DNA of 64,000 nt. Source: Streptosporangium amethystogenes (GTDB lineage Bacteria > Actinomycetota > Actinomycetes > Streptosporangiales > Streptosporangiaceae). The position numbers were made by a program, and so were the translations under genes. Positions 53,992 through 63,736 of this stretch are shown piece after piece (positions within the stretch are counted from its first letter, which is position 1; each line of letters opens with the position of its first letter). Below the pieces are notes generated by a model. That model was not told the DNA's origin and made no database searches. It saw only the letters and a list, made by a program, of their open reading frames with translations. Location: assembly GCF_000721075.1 (NCBI RefSeq), contig NZ_JOEQ01000012.1, forward strand, positions 1 to 64,000, given 5' to 3'.

Positions 53992-54789
53992 TCAAGAGGA
54001 GTAAACACCCTCTGGCGGACCGAAACGGGCGACGGCCCACCCACCGATGCGGCGGACCAACTCCGGGGTGGCCGCCGACTCCGCGTGGCCGTACCCGGGC
54101 TCGACCCACAACTCCTTCGGCTCGCTCGCGTACCCGTAGATCTGGTACGCGTGGTCGAGGGGGAAGAACGGGTCCGCGTCCCCGTGCACGACGAGCAGCG
54201 GTGCCGGTGAGATCCGCGCGGCCGCCGCGTACGGCGCCAGCGGCAACGGGTCCCACACACCCCTCATGATCCGGGTGTTCTTGCCCAGCCGGGTGAACAG
54301 CCGCCCGACCGGCCTCTCGATCGCCCAGTGCACCTGGCGCATCGGCCGGGTCCCCCGGTAGTACCACCGCGCCGGCGCGCTCACCGACACCACCGCGTCC
54401 ACCCCGCCGAGCACCCCCGCGTGCCGCAGGGCCACCGCCCCGCCCAGGGAGAACCCGACGGTCACCACTTTGCGGTAGCCGATCGCCCGCGCGTGCCGCA
54501 CCGCCGCGTCCACGTCGAGGATCTCCAGGTCGCCCACCGTCGACAGTCCTCCCGAGCGGCCGTGCCCCCGGAAGTCGAACGCCACCACCCCGCCGAACCC
54601 GCTGAGCACGTGGGCGATGCGGCGGGTGGCGCGTTCCCGGTGCGATCCGGTGAAGCCGTGGGCCAGCACGATCCCGAGGTCGGCCGCCCCGCGCGGCGGG
54701 GTGTGCGCGGCATCGATCCGCAGCTTGTCCCGGGTCATCAGCATCACGGGGAACGACGGTGCGTACGGCATGGATCCGAGCTTAGGCAT
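53992..54789 (-). CDS. alpha/beta hydrolase
   Basis: This 265-aa serine hydrolase has the oxyanion region LAHGFTGSHRE, the nucleophile elbow VGFSLGGAVAL, Asp in LVVHGDADPFFP and a final His in GYGHAESA. It resembles esterase/thioesterase-like hydrolases. ATG 54789 has GGAGGGG just upstream. It lies 28 bp before pta in the same direction and may be co-transcribed, although no metabolic link is known. Confidence 0.87.
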   Translation of the reverse strand: MPKLGSMPYAPSFPVMLMTRDKLRIDAAHTPPRGAADLGIVLAHGFTGSHRERATRRIAHVLSGFGGVVAFDFRGHGRSGGLSTVGDLEILDVDAAVRHARAIGYRKVVTVGFSLGGAVALRHAGVLGGVDAVVSVSAPARWYYRGTRPMRQVHWAIERPVGRLFTRLGKNTRIMRGVWDPLPLAPYAAAARISPAPLLVVHGDADPFFPLDHAYQIYGYASEPKELWVEPGYGHAESAATPELVRRIGGWAVARFGPPEGVYSS

Positions 54790-54962
54790 CGCCCCTCCGG
54801 CAACCGGTCGTGACCGGCCTCATCCGGCGGAAACAAGGGGCTCGGAGCGTGAATTGCCGCACTTCATCTGTCAGAGGCGTGAGAGCGATTGTCCGGATCA
54901 ACTAAAATGGGAGGGCCGCAGGTTCCGCGGCCGCCTCCACGATCACAGAGTGAGACTCCATC

Positions 54963-56816
54963 ATGCCTTTGAACAGCCGCGACGACCTGCGGAACATCGC
55001 GATCATCGCGCACGTCGACCACGGCAAGACCACTCTCGTGGATGCCATGCTCTGGCAGTCGGGCGCATTCCGCGTCAACCAGGACGTGGACGACCGTGTC
55101 ATGGACTCCAACGACCTCGAACGCGAGAAGGGCATCACCATTCTCGCGAAGAACACGGCCGTCAAGCACGGCGGTATGACGCTCAACATCATCGACACCC
55201 CCGGCCACGCCGACTTCGGCGGCGAGGTCGAGCGAGGTCTGTCCATGGTCGACGGTGTGGTGCTGCTGGTCGACGCCTCCGAGGGCCCGCTGCCGCAGAC
55301 CCGGTTCGTGCTGCGCAAGGCGTTCGCCGCCAAGATGCCGGTCATCCTGTGCATCAACAAGGTCGACCGTCCCGACGCCCGGATCAAGGAGGTCGTGGAC
55401 GAGGTCTACGAGCTCTTCATCGACCTGGACGCCACCGAGGAGCAGATCGACTTCCCGATCGTCTACGCCTCGGCCAAGGCCGGTCGCGCCTCGCTCAACC
55501 GTCCCGAGGACGCCGCCATGCCGGACTCCGAGGACCTGGAGCCGCTGTTCGAGGTGATCAAGGACACCATCCCGGCGCCGACGTACGACCCGACGGCCCC
55601 GCTGCAGGCGCACGTCACCAACCTCGACGCCTCCTCCTACCTGGGCAGGATCGCGCTCTGCCGCGTCCACCAGGGCACCATCAGGAAGGGCCAGCAGGTC
55701 GCCTGGTGCCGCACCGACGGCACCATCCAGCGGGTGAAGATCACCGAGCTGCTGATGACCGACGCGCTGGAGCGCAAGCCCGCCGAGGAGGCGGGTCCCG
55801 GTGACATCATCGCGATCGCCGGCATCCCGGACATCATGATCGGCGAGACCCTCGCCGACCCCGAAGACCCGCGCCCGCTGCCGCTCATCACGGTCGACGA
55901 GCCCGCGATCTCCATGACCGTCGGCACCAACACCTCGCCGCTGGTCGGCAGGGTCAAGGGCTCCAAGGTCACCGCCCGCATGGTCAAGGACCGGCTGGAG
56001 AAGGAGCTCGTCGGCAACGTGTCGCTGCGCGTCCTGCCGACCGACCGCCCCGACGCCTGGGAGGTACAGGGCCGCGGCGAGCTGGCGCTGGCCATCCTGG
56101 TCGAGCAGATGCGCCGCGAGGGCTACGAGCTGACCGTCGGCAAGCCGCAGGTCGTCACCAAGCTCATCGACGGCAAGGTGCACGAGCCGGTCGAGCGGGT
56201 GACCATCGACTGCCCGGAGGACTACCTCGGGGCGATCACCCAGCTGCTGGCCGTCCGCAAGGGCCGCATGGAGCACATGACCAACCACGGCACCGGCTGG
56301 ATCCGGATGGAGTTCGTGGTCCCGGCCCGCGGCCTGATCGGCTTCCGCACCGAGTTCCTGACCGAGACCCGCGGCACCGGCATCGTGAACCACGTGTTCG
56401 AGAACTACGAGCCGTGGTTCGGCGAGCTGCGCACCCGCAACAACGGCTCGCTGGTGGCCGACCGGCCGGGCCCGGTGACCCCGTTCGCCATGCTGAACCT
56501 GCAGGAGCGCGGCGTGCTGTTCGTCCAGCCGACCACCGAGGTCTACGAGGGCATGATCGTCGGTGAGAACTCGCGTTCCGACGACATGGATGTGAACATC
56601 ACCAAGGAGAAGAAGCTCACCAACATGCGCTCCTCGACGAGCGACACGACGGAGACGCTGATCCCGCCGCGCCAGCTCTCGCTGGAGCAGGCGCTGGAGT
56701 TCATCCGCGAGGACGAGTGCGTGGAGATCACGCCGGAGAACGTGCGCATCCGCAAGGTCGTCCTCGACGCCTCGACCCGCGCCAGGACCACCGCCCGCGC
56801 CAAGCGCGCCAACTGA
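54963..56816 (+). CDS. typA: ribosome-associated GTPase TypA/BipA
   Basis: This 617-aa translational GTPase has G1 [11 protein letters not shown]3 [20 protein letters not shown] and G4 NKVD, followed by EF-G-like domains III and V and the BipA-specific C-terminal domain. TypA acts in ribosome assembly and stress adaptation. The length is normal. The ATG is preceded by GAGTGAGA. It stands as a single gene. Confidence 0.97.
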   Translation: MPLNSRDDLRNIAIIAHVDHGKTTLVDAMLWQSGAFRVNQDVDDRVMDSNDLEREKGITILAKNTAVKHGGMTLNIIDTPGHADFGGEVERGLSMVDGVVLLVDASEGPLPQTRFVLRKAFAAKMPVILCINKVDRPDARIKEVVDEVYELFIDLDATEEQIDFPIVYASAKAGRASLNRPEDAAMPDSEDLEPLFEVIKDTIPAPTYDPTAPLQAHVTNLDASSYLGRIALCRVHQGTIRKGQQVAWCRTDGTIQRVKITELLMTDALERKPAEEAGPGDIIAIAGIPDIMIGETLADPEDPRPLPLITVDEPAISMTVGTNTSPLVGRVKGSKVTARMVKDRLEKELVGNVSLRVLPTDRPDAWEVQGRGELALAILVEQMRREGYELTVGKPQVVTKLIDGKVHEPVERVTIDCPEDYLGAITQLLAVRKGRMEHMTNHGTGWIRMEFVVPARGLIGFRTEFLTETRGTGIVNHVFENYEPWFGELRTRNNGSLVADRPGPVTPFAMLNLQERGVLFVQPTTEVYEGMIVGENSRSDDMDVNITKEKKLTNMRSSTSDTTETLIPPRQLSLEQALEFIREDECVEITPENVRIRKVVLDASTRARTTARAKRAN

Positions 56817-56882
56817 TCGCCACCGGCCCTGTCCGGCCCACGTCACCACGCGGGCCGGACCTGGCCGGGGCCCGCGGCACCG

Positions 56883-59675
56883 TCATCCGCCGCCCTCCCG
56901 GTCCGGTGACAGCGGGAGTACGGCGCCGAGCTGCCGTCGGCTGTGGACGCCCAGCTTGTGGTAGGCCCTCCCCAGGAGGTTGGTCACGGTACGCACCGAG
57001 ACGCCGAGGTTCGCGGCTATGGCGGAGTCGCTGAGCCCCGCCGCCGCCAGCTCGCACATCTCCCGCTCCCTGCTGGTCAGGGCCATAGCGCCACCGGAGG
57101 ACGGGGGCCACGGGGGACGGTGGCCGTCGCAGCGTTCGACGAGGTCGTCGAGGCGCCGCCGCGCCGGGTGGCCGCCGCCGGGCGCCGCGCTCGCGGCCTC
57201 CAGGGCCAGTCCCAGATAGCCGAGCTCGGCGAACCGGTCGGCGATGCCGCGCAGCACCGCGTCGTCGCGCGCGGCCAGCGCCTCGGCGTGGTCGGCGAAG
57301 AGTTCGAAGAGCGGGCTGTCGCAGGCGCCCGCGGCCTCCCGAAGGCGGGCCGCGGCCCTGGACGACGGGCGGAGCCGGACGTGGTAGTAGGCGCACTCGA
57401 CCCCGGTGGTGAGTCGCGAGTCGCGTAGGTAGCGGTCGGCGAGCCGGTTGGCGAGATCGGTGGCGTGGGCCAGCCTGCCGGAGTGGGCGAGCAACCGGAT
57501 CCGGCTGAACTCCAGCCTGTCGCGCAGTCCCAGATCGCCGGGTATCAGCTCGCGGAGCCGGTCCAGCTCCTGGAACGCCTCCTGCGAGCGTCCGAGGGCG
57601 GCGACGCACACGGCGTACTCGCAGCCGATGAAGACCCGCATCGGAAACGGTACGTGCTCGTCGACCAGCGCTCGTGCCTCCCGCAACGGGGCGAGCGCCC
57701 GCCTCGGCGAGCCCGCCCACAGCCGGCAGTGACCCCGCACGTGTCCGACGATGGCGACTTCCGACGGCTCCGCGCGTCGTACGGCCTCCTCGTAGTAGGT
57801 GTCGACGAGGAGAAGCGCCTCGCGGAGCCTGCCCGCCAGGATGAGCGCGTGAACGTGACAGGCCGCGGCCGAGCCCCGCATGGCGGGCCACCGCGCCGGC
57901 AGTCTCAGCGGTCCCCGGTCGAAGTCCTCCGCCGCCCGCGCCGGCCTGCCGCGGAAGGTGAGCAGATAGGCCCGCAGGACCGTGGCGGCATCGGCGACCA
58001 GCGGGTTCAACGGGCCGCGAGCGGGGGTCGCGGGCGGCCCGGTCTCGGACGCCGGGGTGGCCCTGGTGAAGAGCGCGAGTCCGAGTTCGGCCACGCGGAG
58101 GTCGGCGGATCGCTCCGTGCCCGGATGGCGCGCCATCGTCTCGTGTGCCTCGCCGGGCCGGCTGAGTCCCCAGAACAGGTTCAGCGAGCGCAGCGCCACC
58201 GTCTCGGCGGTGCCTCCCCCGTGGTCGGCCAGCAGGCGCTCGCCGTCCGCCGCCCGTCCCTGGGCGATCAGCGCCTGGCCTCGGAGGACCGCGCCCGGCG
58301 TGCCGGGGACGTGATGGGCGAGACTCTCGGCGAGCACGGGGTCGCCCGAGGCGAGCGCGCGCCCACCCGCCACGAGCGCCTGTGACGCCGGGACGTCGAG
58401 GTCGGCCTCCAGTCGCCAGAGCACCGCCGCCGGATCGCCGGGGTCGGGCACCCCCGCCTCGCCCGCGGCGGCCACCAGCTCCCGGTACCTCTGCCTTCGC
58501 CGCAGGGGTCCGATCCCGGCGAGCAGGGCCTGACGGTGAAGCGGATGGGACATGGTGACCTCGTCCGTCCCTCCGCGTGGGGTGAGGGTGATGACGGCCC
58601 GATGTGCCAGTTCCCCGACGATCGCGGGTCCGGCCAGGTGCTCGGCCGTCGCCCGGGGCAGGGAACCCGTCAGGGCGACGTATTCCAGCGCCTTCGTCTC
58701 CCCCGCACCGAGTGTGGCGAGGTCGGCCGCGACGAGCTCGTGCAGGCGGGGATGGCCGCCGGGGGACCCGCGCCAGGACCAGACCTCGCGCGATCGCGCG
58801 AGGTCCCCGGTTTCGAGGCCGATGCCGACGACGCGCCGGAGCAGCAGCGGGTTCCCGCGGGTGATCCGCCACAGCGCGTCGGCGGTGAGCCCGTCGACCG
58901 GCCCTTCCAGGACGTCGGTGAGCAGGCGGAGGACGACGGCACGGGAGAGGTTCGCCACGGGCAGTACGACCAGCGGTCCCCTGCCGCACACCCGGGCGAG
59001 GGGTCCGTCGAGAGGCGCCCCGGAGCGCGCGGTGAGAAGCAGCGTGACACCCCCGGTCCTGACGAGGTCGCCCACGACGGCGGCCGAGGCCGCGTCGAGC
59101 TGGTCGGCGTCGTCGATACCGAGCACGATCCACCGGGCCGGATCCCCACCCCCTTCCGAGGCCGCGTCGTGAACGCCCCTCGGAGCACTGTCGCGAGCAC
59201 CGGCCAGCAGGCCGGAAACGACGGAAAGCCCGGAAGGGGAACCGGTGGAACCACCGGAGACGCGCAGGGCGGCGATCCCCACCCCGGAGATGCCCCGGGT
59301 GGCCTCGGTCGCGGCGCCCCGGATGATCAAGGCTCCCGTCGCGGCGGACAGATCGAGGACGAGGTCCGCGAGGCGGGTCTTGCCCACCCCTGGCTCACCG
59401 GTGAGGAGCACCCCCGATCCCGAGGACGTCGCCAGCACCGCGAGGATCTCGCGCACCTCCTCCTCCCGGCCGACCGTGGGCCATCCCCCGCCGGCGACGG
59501 GCCCAACGACGTCGATGGCTCCGGAATCGTCGATCATGACCTCCGGATGTCCGGGCTTGCTCCCATCTGGCTGACTCCCCGCCGATCGGCCCCGCACCGG
59601 TTCACTGCCCTCCGGCTGTCTCGCACTCGCGGTTCCCCGCGCCGACTCCAGGCGCCGGTGAGTTGGATTATTCAT
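56883..59675 (-). CDS. LAL-family LuxR regulator, leftward paralogue
   Basis: This 930-aa regulator has an N-terminal AAA-type ATPase (Walker A GEPGVGKTRLAD, Walker B WIVLGIDDADQLD), a long helical middle and a C-terminal LuxR helix-turn-helix (LTSREREMCELAAAGLSDSA then VSVRTVTNLLGRAYHKLGVH). The first 45 residues are low complexity, so a later start is possible. It shares an overall plan and many blocks (LWRITRGNPLLLRR) with the divergent gene at 59764, so the two arose by duplication. Targets are unknown. Confidence 0.87.
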   Translation of the reverse strand: MNNPTHRRLESARGTASARQPEGSEPVRGRSAGSQPDGSKPGHPEVMIDDSGAIDVVGPVAGGGWPTVGREEEVREILAVLATSSGSGVLLTGEPGVGKTRLADLVLDLSAATGALIIRGAATEATRGISGVGIAALRVSGGSTGSPSGLSVVSGLLAGARDSAPRGVHDAASEGGGDPARWIVLGIDDADQLDAASAAVVGDLVRTGGVTLLLTARSGAPLDGPLARVCGRGPLVVLPVANLSRAVVLRLLTDVLEGPVDGLTADALWRITRGNPLLLRRVVGIGLETGDLARSREVWSWRGSPGGHPRLHELVAADLATLGAGETKALEYVALTGSLPRATAEHLAGPAIVGELAHRAVITLTPRGGTDEVTMSHPLHRQALLAGIGPLRRRQRYRELVAAAGEAGVPDPGDPAAVLWRLEADLDVPASQALVAGGRALASGDPVLAESLAHHVPGTPGAVLRGQALIAQGRAADGERLLADHGGGTAETVALRSLNLFWGLSRPGEAHETMARHPGTERSADLRVAELGLALFTRATPASETGPPATPARGPLNPLVADAATVLRAYLLTFRGRPARAAEDFDRGPLRLPARWPAMRGSAAACHVHALILAGRLREALLLVDTYYEEAVRRAEPSEVAIVGHVRGHCRLWAGSPRRALAPLREARALVDEHVPFPMRVFIGCEYAVCVAALGRSQEAFQELDRLRELIPGDLGLRDRLEFSRIRLLAHSGRLAHATDLANRLADRYLRDSRLTTGVECAYYHVRLRPSSRAAARLREAAGACDSPLFELFADHAEALAARDDAVLRGIADRFAELGYLGLALEAASAAPGGGHPARRRLDDLVERCDGHRPPWPPSSGGAMALTSREREMCELAAAGLSDSAIAANLGVSVRTVTNLLGRAYHKLGVHSRRQLGAVLPLSPDREGGG

Positions 59676-59733
59676 GGGCGTCCACGGATTCCAACTGATA
59701 TTCCTCGCATAATCATGGGTAGAGGTGGATTCC
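59672..59733. repeat. spaced direct repeat between two LAL genes
   Basis: TCATGGG-7-GGATTCC occurs at 59672-59692 and again at 59713-59733. The two are identical in both 7-bp blocks, differ in the spacer and begin 41 bp apart (about four helix turns). The first copy overlaps the start codon of the leftward regulator; the second lies 30 bp before the rightward one. This is a candidate operator for one or both LAL proteins. Confidence 0.6.
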
Positions 59734-59763
59734 TGATGAACTTCCGGCGTTGAGGGAGGTCAT

Positions 59764-62598
59764 GTGCGTCCGCACGGCGACGCGCCGGAGGCGATGTCCC
59801 CTGACAGGCCCCATGACGGGCCCTGCGGCGAGCGCGGCGCCGGTGCCGGGGACCACCGCCCCGCCTGGCCCTTCGTCGGACGGACGGCCGAGACCCGGGC
59901 CGCCGTGGCCCGGCTCGGGCGGCAGGGCGAGCCGGGCGTGCTGCTCGTCGGCGAGGCCGGAGCCGGCAAATCCCGGCTGCTGGACCCGATCGTGCTCCGC
60001 TGCCGTGACGAGGGCATGCACGTCGTGGTGACGGCCGGTGCCGAGGCGTCGAGCGGCCTGCCGTTCGCGACGATGGCGGCCCTGCTGCCCGAACAGGTCC
60101 ATCGGGACACGGCGAACGTCTTCGCCGCCGCCGCCGGCGCGCTGCGCGAGGCCGCGGGCGACCGTACGTGCGTCGTGGTCATCGACGACGTGCATCACCT
60201 CGATGAGGTGTCCGTCGCCCTGGTCCAGCATCTGGCCGCCACCGCGGGGGCGCGCGTCCTCGCCACGGCCAGGACCGGCTGCACGGACGCACCGGCCGTC
60301 GCGGCACTGCTGCGCCGTCCCTTCGTCCAGACGTCGGCGGTGGAACCGCTGGACCGCGCGACGGTCGGCGCCCTGCTCGGCGCGGCGCTGGACGGACCGG
60401 TCGACGGGCTGACCGTCGACCGGCTGTGGCGCGTCACGCGAGGCAACCCGCTGTTCCTCCGCCATCTCGTGGAGGCCTGCCTGACCTCGGGAACCTTGCG
60501 CCGGGTCAGCGAGATGTGGCGGTGGAAGGGGCGGATACCGTCCCAGCACCGGCTGCGCGACCTGGTCGCGGGCCTGCTCGGCGGCCTCACCGGTGACGAG
60601 GCCCGTGCGCTGTCGTATGTGGCGCACGCCGAGCCGGTGTCGCTCGACGTGATCGAGGCGCTCGTGGACACGTCCGTACTGGTGGAGCTGGAACAGCGCG
60701 CGCTGATCGCGGTCGAGCGGGTACGCCGCGACCTCGTGGTCCGGCTGGGGCACCCGCTGTACGGCGAGACCGTCCGGGCCCGATCCGGCGAGGACGAGCG
60801 CCGGGGCGTCTATCGCACGCTCGCCCGCGCGGTGGTCCACGGCCGGGCGCCCGTGGACCAGGCGCGGCTGCGAGCGGTGACGTGGCGGCTGGCCGCGGGC
60901 GACCCGGTGCCCGACGACCAGGTGGTGGGCGCCGCCTCCGACGCGCTGACACGCTGCGACGCCCCGCTGGCCGAACGGCTGGCACGCCACGCCGGCACCA
61001 CTGCGGGCGCGGACGTGCTGGCGCGGGCCCTGGTCGCCCAGGACAAGGCGACCGAGGCGGAGTACCTGCTGGGCAGGCGCATGTCCGGCGGGACCGGTTC
61101 CCCGGACGAACTCGCCAAGGTGGCGGCGTTGCGCGCGCTCAACCTGTTCTGGAACCTGCGCCGCCCCGCCGAGGCGGCGGAGATCGTCCGGCAGGCCCGT
61201 GCCGCGGGTCCCCTGGACGGAGAGGCCACCGCCGAGCTGGCCGTCGCCGAGCTGGCACTGGTCGCCTTCGGCAACGGCGCGACGGGGCTCGTCTCCGAAC
61301 TGGTCCCGGCCGACCTGGCCCAGCTGTTCGCCGGGGTGCGGGACGGCGTGATCGCGAGTGTCTGCGGCCCGCTCCAGGCGTATCTGAACATCTACCTCGG
61401 CCGGCCCTCGCAGGTGGCCGACGGTTACGCGGCGGGGCGGCGGGGCGCCCCTCGGGTGTGGGGCGCGATGGGTGCCGCCACGGCGGCCTGCCACGTGCAG
61501 GCCCTCGCCCTGGCGGGCCGGCTCGACGAGGCGTTCGCCGTGGCCCGCTCCGGCTACCGGGCGGCCGTCGAGCAGGAGGCCTCGGCCGAGGCCGCGCTGC
61601 TCACCTTCGAGCTGGGCATCTGCGAGGTGTGGGCGGGACGGCCGAGCCGGGCGCTGCCCCACTTCCGGGAGGCCCGCACGCTCCTCGACCGCAACGTGCC
61701 CTTTCCGATCCAGATCTACGTCTTCGCCGAACACGCCGCCTGCCTGGCCGCGGTGGGCCGGTTCGCCGAGGGACGCCGGACGCTGGAGGAGATCACTCGG
61801 CGGCTGCCCGCCACGTCGAACCTGCACAGCCACCTGGACCTGGCGAGGCTTCGCGTCGACGCTCTGGCCGACGGGAACCGGGCGGAAAGCGGGGTCGGCG
61901 GAGAAACGGAGACCGAGGCGGACCGGGCGAAGGTCGCGGAGGCCGGGGCCTCGCTGGGCATGCGTTACCGGTCGGCGGGGTGGTTCACCAAGGCGGTCGA
62001 GGCGTTCTACCACTCGGTACGGCTGCGCCCCTCGCGCGCCGTCGCGGAGGCCCTGCACGAGGTCGTCACCCGCTGCGACAGCGAGCTGTTCACCCTGTTC
62101 GACCGGCACGGCCGGGCGGCCGCCGACGGGGACGTCGACGGCCTGATCTCAGTGGCGGACGAGCTGGCGGAGCGCGGGTACAACAGCCTGGCCAGGGAAG
62201 CCCTGTCGACCGCGACCGACTTCGCCGCCCGGCGGGGCGCGGACCGCCTGGCGGCCCGGTTACGGATCCAGGGACGTGGCCTGGCCCAGCTGTGCGAGGG
62301 GTACGGGCCGCCGTGGGCGGTGCGGGCCGAGCCGCAGGCGGCGCTGAGCGAGCGCGAGCGCGAGACGTGCGAACTCGCGGCGGGCGGCATGACCAACGAC
62401 ACCATCGCCGAGCACCTCGGCCTGTCCAGGCGGACGGTCGCCAACCACCTGCAACGCGCCTACGGCAAGCTCGGCGTCCGTGGCCGGGAGGACCTGGCCG
62501 AGGCCCTCGGCCTGCCCCGACCGGTACCGCCGGTGGGCCTGACCTGGCTCTCACCGGATCCAGCGGGCGACGGAGCCGGCCCGGGCCGGCTCCCCTGA
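59764..62598 (+). CDS. LAL-family LuxR regulator, rightward paralogue
   Basis: This 944-aa regulator has an N-terminal ATPase (Walker A GEAGAGKSRLLD, Walker B CVVVIDDVHHLDE), the shared block LWRVTRGNPLFLRH, a helical repeat region and a C-terminal LuxR domain (LSERERETCELAAGGMTNDT then LSRRTVANHLQRAYGKLGVR). GTG 59764 is chosen for GGGAGG five bases upstream. It is divergent from its paralogue at 56883-59675, and both probably bind the repeated sites between them. The response signal is unknown. Confidence 0.9.
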   Translation: MRPHGDAPEAMSPDRPHDGPCGERGAGAGDHRPAWPFVGRTAETRAAVARLGRQGEPGVLLVGEAGAGKSRLLDPIVLRCRDEGMHVVVTAGAEASSGLPFATMAALLPEQVHRDTANVFAAAAGALREAAGDRTCVVVIDDVHHLDEVSVALVQHLAATAGARVLATARTGCTDAPAVAALLRRPFVQTSAVEPLDRATVGALLGAALDGPVDGLTVDRLWRVTRGNPLFLRHLVEACLTSGTLRRVSEMWRWKGRIPSQHRLRDLVAGLLGGLTGDEARALSYVAHAEPVSLDVIEALVDTSVLVELEQRALIAVERVRRDLVVRLGHPLYGETVRARSGEDERRGVYRTLARAVVHGRAPVDQARLRAVTWRLAAGDPVPDDQVVGAASDALTRCDAPLAERLARHAGTTAGADVLARALVAQDKATEAEYLLGRRMSGGTGSPDELAKVAALRALNLFWNLRRPAEAAEIVRQARAAGPLDGEATAELAVAELALVAFGNGATGLVSELVPADLAQLFAGVRDGVIASVCGPLQAYLNIYLGRPSQVADGYAAGRRGAPRVWGAMGAATAACHVQALALAGRLDEAFAVARSGYRAAVEQEASAEAALLTFELGICEVWAGRPSRALPHFREARTLLDRNVPFPIQIYVFAEHAACLAAVGRFAEGRRTLEEITRRLPATSNLHSHLDLARLRVDALADGNRAESGVGGETETEADRAKVAEAGASLGMRYRSAGWFTKAVEAFYHSVRLRPSRAVAEALHEVVTRCDSELFTLFDRHGRAAADGDVDGLISVADELAERGYNSLAREALSTATDFAARRGADRLAARLRIQGRGLAQLCEGYGPPWAVRAEPQAALSERERETCELAAGGMTNDTIAEHLGLSRRTVANHLQRAYGKLGVRGREDLAEALGLPRPVPPVGLTWLSPDPAGDGAGPGRLP

Positions 62599-62660
62599 CA
62601 GGACCGGCCACCCCCTCCTCGGACGACCCCCACGACGGGACCGGCAGCAGCGGCCCCTGA

Positions 62661-62737
62661 CAGAGGAGGCCGGGGCGGGTGCCGTGACGGAACCCGGCCG
62701 CGGCCTCTGTGGCGGGGGCCGGCCCCGGGCGGCCCCC
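62661..62737. terminator. double hairpin between convergent genes
   Basis: CAGAGG/CCTCTG (62661-62666 and 62704-62709) encloses GGCCGGG/CCCGGCC. It is followed by GGGGGCC/GGCCCCC (62714-62737). It lies between the LAL gene and the convergent TolB-like gene. Confidence 0.6.
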
Positions 62738-62755
62738 GTGGCGGGACCGGGCGGG

Positions 62756-63736
62756 TCAGCCCAGCGGGGCGGGGGACTCCGCGTCGGGGACCAGCAGGCG
62801 CGCGCGGCCCCCGCCGTCCGCGGGAACGGCCCAGACGTCGGAGTGCCGCGCGCCCCTCTTCACGCCGTACATCACCGTGCGGTCGTCGAGCCAGGCGGGC
62901 TGGTCGTCGACGGCGCGCGTCTCGGCCAGCGGGGTCTCGGACATGGTCGCCAGGTCCAGGACGGCAGGCCGCCACGTCCCGCCTGGCTGAGGTTTCTTGA
63001 AGGCCAGCCGGGTGCCGTCCGGCGACAGCGAGGGACACTCCACGTTCTGGCGGAGGGTCCGCACGCGCCGCGCCGCGAAGTCGCCCTCAACGAGGTACGT
63101 CCGGCCGCCGGTCGACATGGTGGCGTAGAAGCGGTTGTCGTCCGCGGCGAACGTGACGCCCCAGAAGTTCACGTCGGCGGCCTCGTACGGACGGCCGTCA
63201 CGGGTGACGGCGAAGGTCTCCAGGGTGCCGGCCACGTCCCCGGTACGGGTGTCGAGGATTCCCGAGCGGGTGGAGAACGCACCGGCGTCGCTGTAGGAGT
63301 CGCCCTGGACGAACACGGTCCACGACACCATCCGCCCGCTCGCCGACACCCTGGCGCGGCTGGGCACCCCGGCGAACGGGCTGGACCAGGTCTTCCGCAG
63401 GCGCGTGTCGAACAGCACGGTCTCGTAGGAGCCCGGCGCGTCCGCCTCCTCGCGCAGGCAGACACCGGTGCCGCCCGCCGCGTACACGCGGACGCAGGCC
63501 AGGGCCAGGACGTCGCGCCGGCCCCGGCCCGCGACGACGAGCCTGCCGTACTCCGGCCCCTCGGCGGTGCTGCGCGCCAGCACGCCGGGCCCGGCCGGCA
63601 GGCCGGTGACGGGCGGGGCGGCGAACGGTGTCGTGGGCACGTCCGGCCGCGCGGCGCCGGACAGCAGCGCGACCCCGACCGCCACCGCCGCCAGGACGAC
63701 GGTGGCCAGGATCGCGACGGCGACGCGGGCCCTCAT
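62756..63736 (-). CDS. TolB/WD-like membrane-anchored protein
   Basis: This 326-aa protein has an N-terminal membrane helix (VAVAILATVVLAAVAVGVAL) and an extracytoplasmic propeller region with repeats such as SLSPDGTRLAFKKPQ. It resembles the sigma-linked protein at 23320-24441 in layout but has no sigma gene beside it. ATG 63736 overlaps the stop of the upstream MFS gene (ATGA), so the two form an operon. Function unknown. Confidence 0.75.
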   Translation of the reverse strand: MRARVAVAILATVVLAAVAVGVALLSGAARPDVPTTPFAAPPVTGLPAGPGVLARSTAEGPEYGRLVVAGRGRRDVLALACVRVYAAGGTGVCLREEADAPGSYETVLFDTRLRKTWSSPFAGVPSRARVSASGRMVSWTVFVQGDSYSDAGAFSTRSGILDTRTGDVAGTLETFAVTRDGRPYEAADVNFWGVTFAADDNRFYATMSTGGRTYLVEGDFAARRVRTLRQNVECPSLSPDGTRLAFKKPQPGGTWRPAVLDLATMSETPLAETRAVDDQPAWLDDRTVMYGVKRGARHSDVWAVPADGGGRARLLVPDAESPAPLG

